A DNA stretch of 64,000 nucleotides from Sinohyriopsis cumingii (taxonomy: Eukaryota; Mollusca; Bivalvia; Unionida; Unionidae): assembly GCA_028554795.2 (NCBI GenBank), contig CM068829.1, positions 137,647,579 through 137,711,578 of the forward strand, in the 5' to 3' direction. The notes under the pieces were generated by a model. The model ran no database searches, had not been told where the DNA came from, and saw only the letters and a program-made list of their open reading frames with translations. Shown here piece after piece: positions 47,077 through 59,209 of this stretch. A program made the position numbers and the translations under genes. Each line of letters starts with the position of its first letter. The first letter of the stretch is position 1.

Positions 47077-50000
47077 AGATGGGTTTGACATAATGTGATG
47101 GGACAGATATGGACAACACCATAAGCCTCCTCCACAGAAATGGTTGACTGGTTGCTTGGTTCATTTTGCTCATCACTTTCAATGCCTTATAACATAGACC
47201 ATGCTGATGAAATGGGAGCCATGTGTCTTTCCCAAGGATACACTAAGGAAGCTGACCTGGCTGGTCCAGACAGTATTTAAAGTGCAACTCTTGGATTACA
47301 ACCTTCTGTGGCTCCATCCACTGATATGGTAGGAGTATAAAAAGTATTATAGTCATGCGCATGGAAATGGATTAAACTGCCATTCTAGTCTCATTAATAT
47401 GACACAAACCATCCCCAGTGAATATGACATAAACCATCCCCACTGAATATGACACAAACCATCCCCACTGAATGTGACATAAACCATCCCCATTGACAAT
47501 GACACAAACCACCCCCAATGAATATCACATAAACCATCCCCATTGACAATGACACAAACCATCCCCAATGAATATGGCTTAAACCATCCCCACTGAATAT
47601 GACACAACCATCCCCACTGAATATGACATAAACCATTCCCAATGAAAATGACACAAACCATTCCCACTGAATATGACATAAACCATCCCCACTGACAATG
47701 ACACAAACCATCCCCACTGAATATGACATAAACCATCCCCACTGACCATGACACAAATCATCCCCAATGAATATGACATAAACCATCCCAATTGACAATG
47801 ACACAAACCATCCCCAATGAATATGACATAAACCATCCCTATTGAATATGACAAAAACCATCCCCATTGAATATGACATAAATCATCCATACTGACAATG
47901 ACACAAACCATCCCCAATGAATATGACATAAACCATCCCTAATGAATATGACACAAACCATCCCCATTGAATATGACATAAACCATTCCCAATGACAATG
48001 ACACAAACCATTCCCACTTAATATGACACAAACCATCCCCATTTAATATGACATAAACCATCCCCACTGACAATGACACAAACCATCCCCAATGAATATG
48101 ACATAAACCATCCCTATCGAATATGACATAAACCATCCTCATTGAATGACAAAAACCATCTATTGAATATGACAAAAACCATCCCCATTGAATATGACAT
48201 AAACCATCCCTAACGAATATGACATAAACCATCCCCATTGAATATGACATAAACCATCCCCTCTGACAATGACACAAACCATCCCCAATGAATATGACAT
48301 GAACCATCCCCATTGAATATGACACACACCATCCCAATTGAATATGACATAAACCATCCCCACTGACAATGATACAAACCATCCCCACTGAATATGACAT
48401 AAACCATCCCTATTGAATATGACATGAACCATCCCCATTGAATATGCCACAAACCATCCCCATTGAATATAACATAAACCATCCCCAGTGAATATGACAT
48501 AAACCATCCCCATTGAATATGACATAAAAAATCCACACTGACAATGACACAAACTTTCCCCACTGAATATGACACAAACCATCCCCACTGAAAATGACAT
48601 AAGCCACCACAATGAAAATGACATAAACCATCCCCAATGAATATGACAGAAACCATCCCCACTGAATATGACACAAACCATCCCCATTTAATATGACATA
48701 AACCATCCCCATTGACAATGATACAAACCATCCCCAATGAATATGACATAAACCATCCCTATCAAATATGACATAAACCATCCCCATTGAATGACAAAAA
48801 CCATCCCTACTGAATATGACAAAAACCATCCCCATTGAATATGACATAAGCCATCCCTAATGAATACAACATAAACCATCCCCACTGAATATGAGATAAA
48901 CCATCCCCACTGACAATGACACAAACCATCCCCAATGAATATGACATGAACCATCCCCATTGAATATAACACACGCCATCCCCATTGAATATGACATGAA
49001 CCATCCCCACTGACAATGATACAAACCATCCCCACTGAATATGACATAAACCATCCCTACTGAATATGACATAAACCATCCCCATTGAATATGCCACAAA
49101 CCATCCCCATTGAATATAACATAAACCATCCCCAGTGAATATGACATAAACCATCCCCATTGAATATGACAAAAAATCCACACTGACAATGACACAAACT
49201 TTCCCCACTGAATATGACACAAACCACCACAATGACAATGACACAAACCATCCCAGTGAATATGACAGAAAGCATGCCCACTGAAAATGACATAAACCAT
49301 CCCCAACGAATATCACAGAAACCATGCCCACTGAAAATGACACAAACCATCCCCATTGAAAATGACATAAACCACCACAATAGCAATGACACAAACCATC
49401 CCCAATGAATATGACAGAAAGCATGCCCAATGAAAATGACATAAACCATCCCCAATGAATATCACAGAAACCATGCCCACTGAAAATGACATAAACCATC
49501 CCTACTGAAAAGGACATAAACCACCCCCATTTAATATGACATAAACCATCCCCACTGACAATGACACAAACCATCCCCAACGAATATGACAAAAACCATC
49601 CCCATTGAATATGACATAAACCATCCCCACTGACAATGGCATAAACCATCCCCACTGAATATGACATAAACCATCCCTAATGAATATGACATGAACCATC
49701 CCCACTGAATATGACATAAACCATCCCTACTGACAATGACACAAACAATCCCCAATGAATATGACATGAACCATTCCCACTGAATGACACACACCATCCC
49801 CACTGACAATGACACAAACCATCCCCATTGAATGTGACATAAACCATCCCTACTGAATATGACATAAACCATCCCCACTGAATATGCCACAAACCATCCC
49901 CATTGAATATAACATAACCCATCTCCAGTGAATATGACATAACCCATCCCCACTGACAATGACACAAACCATCCCCATTGAATGTGACATAAACCATCCC

Positions 50001-50291
50001 TACTGAATATGACACAAACCATCCCCACTGAATATGCCACAAACCATCCCCACTGAATATACCATAAACCATCCCCACTGAATATGACATAAAAGATCCA
50101 CACTGACAATGACACAAACTTTTCCCACTGAATATGACAGAAACAATCCCCACTGAAAATGACATAAACCACCACAATGACAATGACACAAACCATCCCC
50201 ACTGAATATGACAGAAAGCATGCCCACTGAAAATGACATAAACTATCCCCAATGAATATCACAGAAACCATGCCCACTGAAAATGACATAA

Positions 50292-50755
50292 GGTATAACG
50301 GTACCAATTGCGCAAGTCCAAGTGGGCGGAGCTTAAGGTGTATGGAACATTGTATTCAGAATTAAAGAACAACACTAGCTGTGATTGGTGCATTATGTAA
50401 GAGTTGTACTTTCTGTTTGGCTTAAAAAAAAGTTGAGCCTCTTGGCAACATGTGAGTTTGTGTTAATTTCTATCTAGATCATATTTTGTATTTTTTATGA
50501 TTTTTTTAAAATATGGTACACATGGCTGAAAATGTGCTTGTTGTGACTAGATAACTCTTACCCCTGTCTAGTTCCAGTAGAGTTATCTCTCTTAAATGCA
50601 ATGGAGTACCTGGTTATGTCATTGTCAAATTGACAATCTAGCATTGTTCTATATGACAGTGTGTGACATGCATGCCCAAGTAGGACAGAAAGTATATTTA
50701 TTTCACAAAACATTAGCATTGAGGTCTATGGAAAAACAATTGGTACCGTGATACC
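50292..50755. mobile_element. 464-bp MITE inserted in the 25-bp array
   Basis: The left end is GGTATAACGGTACCAATTG. The right end reversed is GGTATCACGGTACCAATTG, a 19-bp inverted repeat with one mismatch. ATAA (50,288-50,291 and 50,756-50,759) flanks both sides. Removing the element and one ATAA restores a perfect array unit, so both boundaries are exact. No coding sequence was found. The 4-bp duplication does not fit pogo, hAT or Harbinger, so the superfamily is open. Confidence 0.93.
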
Positions 50756-51478
50756 ATAAACCACCCCCATTGAATATGACATAAACCATCCCCACTGACA
50801 ATGACACAAACCATTCTCACTGAATATGACATAAACCTTCCCCACTGAATGTAACACAAACCATGCCCCCTGAAAATGACACAAACCATCCCCACTGAAT
50901 ATGACATAAACCATCCCACTGAATATAACATAAACCATCCCCACTGAATATGACATAAACCATCCCCATTGAATATGACATAAACCATTCCCTTTGAATA
51001 TAACATAAACCATCCGAACTGAATATGACATAAACCATCCCCATTGAATATGACATAAACCATCCCCCACTGAGTATGACATAAACCATCCCCATTGAAT
51101 ATGACATAAACCATCCCCGCTGAGTACGACATAAACCATCCCCATTGAATATGACATAAACCATCCCCATTGAAAATGACATAAACCATCCCCACCAACA
51201 ATGACAGAAACCATCCCCGCTGAATATGACAGAAACCATCCCAACTGAACATGACATAAACCATCCTCAATGAATATGACATTAACCATCCCCAATGAAT
51301 ATGACATAAACCATACCCACTGAATATGGCATTAACCAACCCCATTGAATATGACATTAACCAACCCCACTGAATATGACTTAAACCATCCTCAATGAAT
51401 ATGACATTAACCAACCCCACTGAATATAACATAAACCATCCCAACTGAATATGACATAACCCATCCCCATTGAATATG

Positions 51479-51894
51479 CAGGATTCATACGGAATTCTGA
51501 ATGATAAATTCAAAGACTTTTCCCAAACTTTCAAAGACCACAAACATAGATTTCCAAGACCTATTTTCACTAACATTTTGTATACAAGTCATGTTATATG
51601 AGAAAACAATGAAATGTAAAATACTACAATATTGTTTAATGATGAAATTCAAACAATAATTAATCGAAAGAAAGAAACCAGGAAAATTCGACTACATCCG
51701 AATCTAACAACCTTGGATAATTTTATTTGTGATTATGGAAAGAAATTAAAATGTTTGGGTTTATTTCAATTATCAAAGACTTTTAAAGACCTCAAAGTAA
51801 TCTGCTGGATTTTCCCAAACTTTCAAGGCTTTGAAAATGCTACCTCATTTTTCCCAAACTGTCAAAGACCTTCAAAGACTGTAAGAACCTTGAG
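51479..51894. mobile_element. Second insertion in the 25-bp array (hAT-like ends)
   Basis: Unrelated sequence replaces the array between a left edge CAGGATTCATACGGAATTC and a right edge that reversed reads AAGGTTCTTACAGTCTTTG. GAATATG on the left and GAGTATG on the right flank it and look like a 7-bp target duplication. Inside, 'caaactttcaaagacc', 'caaagactttt' and related phrases recur in both halves. A non-autonomous hAT element is plausible. Confidence 0.65.
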
Positions 51895-52389
51895 TATGAC
51901 ATAAACCATCCCCACTGAGTATGACATAAGCCATCCCCACTGAGTATGACATAAACCATCCCCACTGAGTATGACATAAACCATATTCATGGGTGATCAT
52001 CAAAAAATCAGCTATTTAAGAGCGTAGCAGAATAGGGCTGACAAAAAATGCTGCAATAAATTATATTTTCGACATTCTGTAACCTCTTTTACCTGTCTGA
52101 CAACAAAAATTATTACTGAACTCTTATTACTGACAAACTTTTACAGGCAAAACCAGTGAAAAAGTGAAACTATGCCCTTGAGGAGGCTTTGCTGATGTGT
52201 CATGGTCATCTAGGCATCAGCCACTAGATCTAACGTATTCAAAGCTTGTCTCTGCAAAGCTAAAAATAAAAGTCAAGAAGGTAGACAGTTCATGCAAGCC
52301 AAAGCTTCTGTTGCATTTAGATCAAAATGTTATGTTTGCAAGTGTAGCTCGCAGAGATCACTCAAACATCATGAGATGAATCTTCATGA

Positions 52390-52690
52390 AGAGACTGATC
52401 TTTTGAGACATAACCCCTCTTCAACCACAAAAATTGGGCCTGATGATCTTTTGAGACATAACCCACTTCAACCACAAAAATTGGGCCTGATGATCTTTTG
52501 AGACATAACCCACTTCAACCACAAAAATTGGGCCTGATGATCTTTTGAGACATAACCCACTTCAACCACAAAAATTGAGCCTGATGATCTTTTGAGACAT
52601 AACCCACTTCAACCACAAATATAGGGCCTGATGATCTTTTGAGACATAACCCACTTCAGCCACAAATATAGGGCCTGATGATCTTTTGAT
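52390..52690. repeat. ~47-bp tandem array
   Basis: Six to seven units with 'gatgatcttttgagacataa', 'cccacttcaaccacaaaaat' and 'tgggcct'. Confidence 0.92.
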
Positions 52691-53224
52691 CTTTTGTTCC
52701 ACAAATCATCTCTTACATTGTCACTTCTCTCAATGCATCTACCAATAAAGCGAGAGAGAGAGAGCCTATGGCAACTCTCTGATTGCCTACTGATAGCAGA
52801 CTATTCCTGGCTACAAAGCCTGGCTGTACCATCTGATTTGAACTGATTGGTCCATTGCAAGGGCATGTAAACTTGCACACCATACATGCCAAAGCTAAAG
52901 CTAGCAAGGAACATGTATTGTACAATAACTGTTTCAGTAAGATTCTGGCTAAAGGCTCAACTTTATCTGAATTGAGTCAAGTCCAAACCCATGTCAGATA
53001 TAATGGAGTGGTAGCCTTTTATGGTAACCTTTTCTCCTTGTAGAGCCACAGAAAGAAAGGCAGTCGGTTGAGGAATTGAGGCACTCGAAGGGATGGTGTT
53101 GTTGACATGGACCAGTCCCTGAGTACATACTGCTTTTCCATAACAGTCTTTAAAGTGGATGGTCCTCTAGCTTGTAATATTCTCTTCAAGATCCAAAGTT
53201 TAAATTCTTTCTTTTGCAAGGCTC

Positions 53225-53450
53225 TCATGACAAGAACCATGTATGAAGAAGAAGATGGTCTGGACTGGGATGGATGCAAGGCTTCCCATGACAAGAACTA
53301 TGCATGAAGGACAAGTTGGTCTGGACTGGGATGGATGTCAGGCTCCCATGACAAGAACCATGCATGTAGGACAAGCTGGTCTGGACCAAGATGGATGTCA
53401 GGCTCCCATGACAAGAACCATGCATGAAGGACAAGTTGGTCTGGACCAGG
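53225..53450. repeat. ~59-bp tandem array
   Basis: Four units containing 'catgacaagaaccatgcatg', 'aaggacaagttggtctggac' and 'tgggatggatgtcaggctcc'. Confidence 0.9.
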
Positions 53451-55081
53451 ATGGAATACCTGTAATTATAGTTCTTTGAGAAGATTCAACTTGGCCTTAA
53501 TTTTTCCAGGTAGAATTTCATCAAATCATTTCAAGAAAGTTGATCTAAGGACGCATTTCCTCTGGGCCCCACTTGTAGACAGTATAAAAGCCCTGCTACA
53601 GGTGGTCTCCCCAAGTGAAAATGTACTGGCATCCATACATAGTGTAGCATCCTGTTGGGGCTTTTCCAGGGGATATTCTATTTATAAGCCCATCTTGTTT
53701 ACACCACTACAAGAAGGATACTGGCCTTTTCATCAAGTGGACTGGACAAGGGGCACCATTGAGCCAGCTAGGTCATCTGTAATGGGTGAAGAAGGAGTTG
53801 TACTCTCTTGATGTAATTCACTTCCTGTTGGAAATTAACTCATAAAGTTTGACAATCCATATCATGCAAACCTGGAAGATGTCATCTAAATACGCTGCTG
53901 TCATAAGTCGACCAAAACAGAGCGATAACACAATTAATATTTTTTGTGAATGCCCAAAGGCTAATATCTGGACATAATAGAAGAGCTAAAAACGTGTTAA
54001 TATTCCCTTGATATTTAAATCAAGAATTCTGTGATGATGGGTGGACAGGGATATGAAAACTGTCTGTCTGTCATATCAAGACCAATGTCAACTTCATCCC
54101 TTTTGATGAGGAGTTGGATTGACCATGCTGTCTCCCACTTGAATTTCAGCATAACTATTGGTTGAAATGGGTTAGGTAGATGATTGGCCTGCATTTACTA
54201 TTGGCATTCTGCACAAGAAACAAGAAAAAATCTGGAATAAAGACCCAAGATTGCGGTTTTTGAACAATCTCCACTGCCCACATATCAGTTAACAACCAGA
54301 TTCATGGCTGCATATTTTCATCCTTCTCAAAGTCAGTAGCAGTAAGAATAAAAGAGGTAGGAGAGTTGGATGAATGAAATCTGAAGCCCCTACAAAATCA
54401 TTTGGATCACCCACTCATTCTGCAGAAATAGAGCAATCCAATGATAGTTGATAAGAAGTCTGGCACCCACCAGAAGGCTGTCTGCAGGTGGTCACAGCGT
54501 TTCCCTTTACCCACATTTGTGCTTCAGAGACCCCAGATTTTTTATTTCACCCCCAGTTTTGATATCAAATTTTTTTTTTACTCAGTCTGACCCCATTTTT
54601 GACAAGAAGGGAAATTTTGACCCCCAATCTTGCACCCCTAGGCGATACACTGGTGGTCAGCATGGTGAATCACGGGCATTTCCTAAGCTGCCTATCTCCT
54701 CTCTTCCTCGCTTTTGCCTCCAAACAGCAACAGCAACCTCCAAACAGCATTAGCAACCCACAAGTTGCAATCCTGAATGCCAGGATATGATGCTGTTTAA
54801 GTAATGTCGAACATAGACATGCATGACATAATACCAAGTTAGCAGAGGCAGTCAAGTCATTCATCATGGAATAATGTGTTGCTGTTTATGACTTTCACAA
54901 TTCAAGCTGTTGACTTCAAGGCATGATAGTTACCTGATTTTTTTGGCCAGTTGGAAAATTGCTGACAGTACTAAGTCCAATACTAATGGCTTAATGGCAT
55001 GGCTACACTGTTATGTACCAGTTTCAATGTATGTAAAAAAATAACAACAATTTTGGTCCAGTTTACAGAAAGCAGAAGCAG

Positions 55082-55531
55082 TCATAGCCAGAAGATCAGT
55101 TTGAAAGGTGTCTGAGTGAGTCTTGTGCCACGAGAAGAAGTTACAAGGAACCTACTACAGGTGGTATGCAGTGTGGAAGAAGATGGAAGGAGGGACTCTT
55201 CTCCTCGTTTAATTCTGCTAAAGCCTTCACCTAGGGCCTGTGTTACAGTTGGGGTGGAAGGTATACTGATGCTGGCAATACCTGTTAAATTTAAAACTTT
55301 AAAACTTAACTCAGTTCTCTCCATAGATGGATCTGAATAAAATAGATCCTCAGGCTTAGCCTCACTGTGTGGGTCATCTTTGTCCAGCCACACCTTCATG
55401 TCAGTGTACAACATTCCCGGAGGCATGGAAGAGGCATTTCCTTTGTCTCGCCCCAAAAGTTGTCCTATGAACATATGTCTAGCCGAATTCCCAAAATGAA
55501 TCTGTAATACCAGAAAAGATGGCTGGCTCAT
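55082..55531 (-). CDS. Unidentified open frame inside a Tec-kinase intron
   Basis: A 149-codon minus-strand frame whose composition looks protein-like (GMLYTDMKVWLDKDDPHSEA, PEDLFYSDPSMERTELSFKV) and not repetitive. An acceptor-like TTTTCTGGTATTACAG lies just inside its start, so a coding segment could begin at IHFGNSARHM. I do not recognise the family. It could be part of a decayed retroelement or a chance frame. The opposite strand has a separate stretch with four paired cysteines (CRQCRRSYGQLW, CRMCGE) at 55,548-55,610 that ends at a donor-like GTAAGT. Neither is supported further. Confidence 0.22.
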   Translation of the reverse strand: MSQPSFLVLQIHFGNSARHMFIGQLLGRDKGNASSMPPGMLYTDMKVWLDKDDPHSEAKPEDLFYSDPSMERTELSFKVLNLTGIASISIPSTPTVTQALGEGFSRIKRGEESLLPSSSTLHTTCSRFLVTSSRGTRLTQTPFKLIFWL

Positions 55532-55639
55532 CAGTATAATAATCTGTATGGGTGTCGACAGTGCAGACGATCGTATGGGCAGCTCTGGTCCCAGCCATGC
55601 CGCATGTGTGGTGAAATGAAAGAATCTATCAGCAAGATC

Positions 55640-55870
55640 CCTGTAAGTTTCAAATCAGCACAATTTTCATTTAGGACAACTAAACATCACAAGATGTCTT
55701 CAGTACATACATCATTCTGATGTGACTTTCTATTCAGGATGAGAAGCTATAACAAGATTTTCAAGATGGCTGATGTGGCAGCCATATTGGATGTCTGAGG
55801 AGGAACCATTTTTATTTCTGACCAACTAGACCTTGGGATGACAATCCTCCAAGTAAAGGCAATAACAAAC
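55640..55870. repeat. AAGATGG-family repeat, single copy
   Basis: Contains 'ttaggacaactaaacatcac', 'gatgtgactttctattcagg', 'attttcaagatggctgatgt' and 'cagccatattggatgtctga', the clearest full monomer of this family in the window. Confidence 0.8.
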
Positions 55871-56733
55871 TTAGTTAAGGGTGGATGTCAAAGGTCTGAT
55901 GAAAGACAATAGTTATTCTGGTCTATGGCCAATAAAGATAAAAATGATGTAATCAACGAGACAAACGATTTTATGCTCAAAATAAGATCTAACATGGTCA
56001 GAGACGTAGTGCAAATACCAATTGTACTAACTTATAAGTTGACGCAAATTGCAATTAACAAAGATCCTGATCCACTATAGCTTAATACACCTGCAGATCA
56101 GGGTTTGTGTTGTTTGTTCTACTGACTACTCCTAACAAAGCTCTGTCAGCACATTATGCGAGTCAAATGTGGGTCTGTGCAGTCTACAGTTGCTCTCAAC
56201 CTTAAAGGGAGTATATACTGTATTACTGACAATAAGGATAGACAATTTGGACTGTGCTGTCTAATTTATCATATGATGGATCAGACAACTGAGATCCAAA
56301 ATACACATCTACGATGCAAAACAAATGGAGTATAATCTCCCTGTGATGAGGAAAACTGGAAAATATATGAAAACAGACTTCAAGGCCTCTTTTAACAACA
56401 TGCTGATTAAACACAAGAAGCAATAACTGATGAATGAAGGGATTCGGAAACAAGCCTTCTATCAAAGGGGGACAACTCTCATCTGACATCTGTATTGGTA
56501 AGTATTTTTATTAATAAACAAACCAAAAAGATGTGGTTAATATAGTTTTCAGCTTGTGAGAGCTGGATGTATAATTAAGTGGAAGGTCTCCCAATGTATT
56601 ATTATTGGGTAATGTACTTGAAGAAAAAATTCTACAGCACAGGGTGCGAAAAGGAAAGATAATAAATTTAACAATGTCTAAGAAACTTTTGAAATACCTG
56701 CACAAATCTATAGAACACACAAGACAAAATTAC

Positions 56734-56871
56734 CTCTTTCTTTTTCTGTTGCTAATGCACATCCAGGAGCATTTCTATCAATTTGATCACAACAGTTGTA
56801 TCTATTCAAAGTCTTGGTCCAAACTCCAGGATGGTACATTTGTAGAAACGGAACATCTTTGGCCTTTGCAG
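56734..56871 (-). CDS. BTK/TEC: Tec-family kinase exon: BTK zinc motif
   Basis: Reads AKAKDVPFLQMYHPGVW, then NCCDQ and NAPGC. This is the BTK motif that packs against the PH domain and binds one Zn2+ through one His and three Cys. All four ligands are present. The spacing is H-x12-CC-x9-C, whereas I recall H-x10-CC-x9-C for human BTK and TEC, so the loop between His and Cys-Cys is two residues longer. The acceptor is GCGTTTCAG and the donor is AAAGAG followed by GTAATT. The exon begins with two bases that complete an Ala codon from the PH exon and ends with one base of a Val codon finished in the SH3 exon. The motif is specific to Tec and some RasGAP families, so it fixes the family assignment. 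Confidence 0.9.
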
Positions 56872-59065
56872 CTGAAACGCATTTGTGTGACCTGTACTAT
56901 CATTGCACATACAAAACAGCAACAGCTTTATAATAATAAAAAAACCCTCTTCTACCTTACAGAAAAGAACGGAAAGTAGCACATTTACTATATGCATAAG
57001 GCTAATTTACTTAAAATTTCTCATTCTATTTTGCATAATTACACTTCACTAATCATTCAAAATATCTCCGAAAGACCCTACAATTAAATCATTGTAAAGT
57101 GTACTAAATGCAGGACCAATAAGGATGCTAATATCAGAACTCAGTGGTAAGCAATCATTCTCCTGGCTGACAATCTGTCTTTACCCATATCTGGCAGATC
57201 AGAATCATATGTCCAATATAACAAAACCCTGATGTTTTGCGCCAGTGTTGGTCAAATAATGTTCAGCATTCTTGTAGATTAAGTTGCATAAGTATCTGTC
57301 TATTTTCAGTGGTGGATTGACATCATTTGTACAAATCTGAAAGCCTTCTATGCCTGGACGTTTTCTGTCAAATTTTGTATTACTATTTTAATGGTGGCCA
57401 TATCTGCCAACTGATGTGCACCAACTGTATAAATCTTAAGTCTATAAGTCAGGAAGCTTCCTATCATGTTTTCTACTTTTAGTATTGCAGTTATACCTGA
57501 TGGTGGACTGGAATTATTTGCACTGACTTGAAAGGTCATCATGACAGCAAACTTTCTGTCAAGTTTGATCAAATTGTATTCAATGGATTCTGAGAAGTCA
57601 TCTAAAGGTTTTATGCTTTTAGTAACAGCAGTTATAGCAAATCCTCTCATTGCAAATTTTATCCTATCTGTAGCTCAATAAATTTTCAGATCAGAGTAAT
57701 TAAATGTAGCTAAAAGTACCTAATTCATTTTTAACACTTCACATGACATGAATTAGGCACTTTTACCTATATTTAATGATGCTAACACTTCACATGACAT
57801 GAATAAGGCACTTTTACCTACATTTAATGATGCTAACACTTCACATGACATGAATTAGGCACTTGTACCTACATTTAATGACGCTAACCGGAACATTTAC
57901 TGAGTTACATATAGGATGAAATTCACTATGCTGCATGTAGTTCTAGGATAATACCATTCTCTCTCAAAAATGTATTGTATGGTGTGTTACCATAGCTGGA
58001 GAGACCTGAAGTTGCTTCATGGGTGAATTTCTTTTTGTTATATATCTGTTGCTGCTGCTGCTTGATTTTATAATAACTTTGTCAGGCACAGCAGAAGACA
58101 ACAAAGGTTTCTAATCCTAGCATGTATACACCATGACTAAGACGACCTGACTCAGACAAATAGATGGCTATAAGAAAAGGTTAGCAAAACAGCTAGAGTT
58201 CTCTGTTGCATGAGTCAGAATATATCATTCACTACAAGTAAAGAAGGGCAATAACTCAAGCAGCTCAAAAAAAAACTGAGTAAAAAGAAATACAGGAGTA
58301 CTGTGATACTCAGACAATGGCCATAATTTCATAATAATCCATCAAATCTGAATAATACTAATAACCTTAACAAGTTTCACAATGGTCCATCAAAACTAGG
58401 GGACACATTCAGCTGCAACCCCAAAAAGGGCAATAACTGAAACATAAATTGCCCGATAGTAATCTGCCAAGTATGCATCTTCAGGTGGTGACCACAACAT
58501 AATCAAAGCTAAGTTTGATGTAAATCCACCAAAAACTGCAGGACTAGTTACACTAATGAGATTTCGTGCCAGACAGACAAATGGACAGACAATAGGGTTC
58601 CTATATAACCCTACTTCTACAGTGGCAGGGGTATTATAACCAGACAAGTAATGACAGGATATCAACTCCTGATGAAGATTTTAAAAATAATTACATTAAG
58701 CAGAGAATCTTACATAAGTGCTGATTTCAAATGAAATCAACGAAACAAGCTGAATAATGAATTCTGGGTAAAAGTTTCAAATTATTCAATTAGTTTCATA
58801 TTATTTCAAATGTAAGATTCTGTTCATTACATGATGAAAAATACTGATGTGAATTTACCAAACCACAGAGTGTACTGAAATGACTCCGAAATGCATTTGG
58901 GATACCTTGGTAATAATGCCTTTATTTAATGATGTAATGATGTCATCTGCAACATTATTTGCAAAAATATCTTACAAATATGAAAATTATGATATAAGTA
59001 TATTAATGTACATACATATGTTTGCAACATATCAGTCACATGATAAACATAAATATTAAACCAAC
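56872..59065 (-). other. Intron between PH exon and BTK-motif exon
   Basis: A 2.2-kb intron. It contains a ~560-bp dispersed repeat (57,650-58,215) shared with 61,845-62,350, and repeats of the common molluscan type with 'gggcaataactg' and 'gatgtaaatccacca' (58,330-58,620 and probably 57,240-57,640). The frame at 57,348-57,650 reads through such a repeat and is not called as a gene. 58,707-58,823 is bounded by inverted 'agaatcttacat'. Confidence 0.8.
57650..58215. repeat. Dispersed repeat C, copy 1, with internal tandem expansion
   Basis: Shares order and wording with 61,845-62,350: 'attttatcctatctgtagc', 'attaaatgtagcta', 'atttactgagttacatatag', 'ttatatatctgttgctgctg', 'gtcaggcacagcagaaga'. 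In this copy a ~54-bp segment ('ttcacatgacatgaattagg', 'catttaatgatgctaacac') is repeated three times (57,735-57,890). Superfamily unknown. Confidence 0.85.
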
Positions 59066-59159
59066 CTTTTTTAATTTCTTCGATCCATTGTTTACGTTGA
59101 TCATCATTAAGGGCTACGACATACAAAGTGTAGAAGTTACTCTTATCAGCATATACAAC
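59066..59159 (-). CDS. BTK/TEC: Tec-family kinase exon: C-terminal half of PH domain
   Basis: Reads VVYADKSNFYTLYVVA and then RKQWIEEIKK, matching the last beta strands and the C-terminal helix of Tec-family PH domains, with the invariant helix tryptophan. PH domains of this family bind PtdIns(3,4,5)P3 and bring the kinase to the plasma membrane. The acceptor is TTTCACAG, the donor is AAAAAAG followed by GTTGGT, and the exon enters in phase 0 and leaves in phase 1. It is the most 5' exon I can identify. The lipid-binding N-terminal half of the PH domain must be on an exon further up, which I could not find. A tandem repeat begins only about 55 bp above the acceptor. Confidence 0.88.
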
Positions 59160-59209
59160 CTGTGAAACAGAAATAAAATGCATAAAGGCTTGCTTACAAG
59201 TTGGGTCCA

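Larger units (their letters stand above)
47395..51980. repeat. 25-bp minisatellite, ~3.7 kb, in three blocks
   Basis: Unit 'gacataaaccatccccactg' plus 'aatat', with a common variant 'acaatgacacaaaccat'. Blocks are 47,395-50,287, 50,760-51,478 and 51,895-51,980, separated by two inserted elements. Variants recur in longer patterns, suggesting higher-order duplication. The unit has no stop in any minus-strand frame, so frames of up to 287 codons run through it. The predicted peptides are 25-residue cycles and are not credible genes. Confidence 0.95.
46450..56733 (-). other. Intron between BTK-motif exon and proline-rich/SH3 exon
   Basis: A 10.3-kb intron. Recognised items are SINE A (46,828-47,076), the 25-bp minisatellite with two insertions (47,395-51,980), tandem arrays (52,390-52,690, 53,225-53,450), an unidentified minus-strand frame (55,082-55,531) and AAGATGG-family repeats (55,640-55,870). 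Bases 52,000-52,390 on the plus strand carry a degenerate Cys/His stretch (CYVCKCSSQRSLKHHEMNLH), perhaps an old zinc finger. I recognise nothing firm in 53,460-55,080. Confidence 0.85.

Noticed and set aside
47353..51576. Minus-strand open frames of up to 287 codons
   Set aside because: They are the same artefact, from a 25-bp unit without stops on the minus strand. The frames end where the array is interrupted.
52292..52501. C2H2 zinc finger at CYVCKCSSQRSLKHHEMNLH
   Set aside because: The Cys-to-His spacing is too short for a normal C2H2 finger, and the frame runs straight into a 47-bp tandem array.
57348..57650. 100-codon minus frame MRGFAITAVTKSIK...
   Set aside because: It reads through an interspersed repeat of the common molluscan type. 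The same repeat phrases occur in noncoding context at 58,330-58,620.
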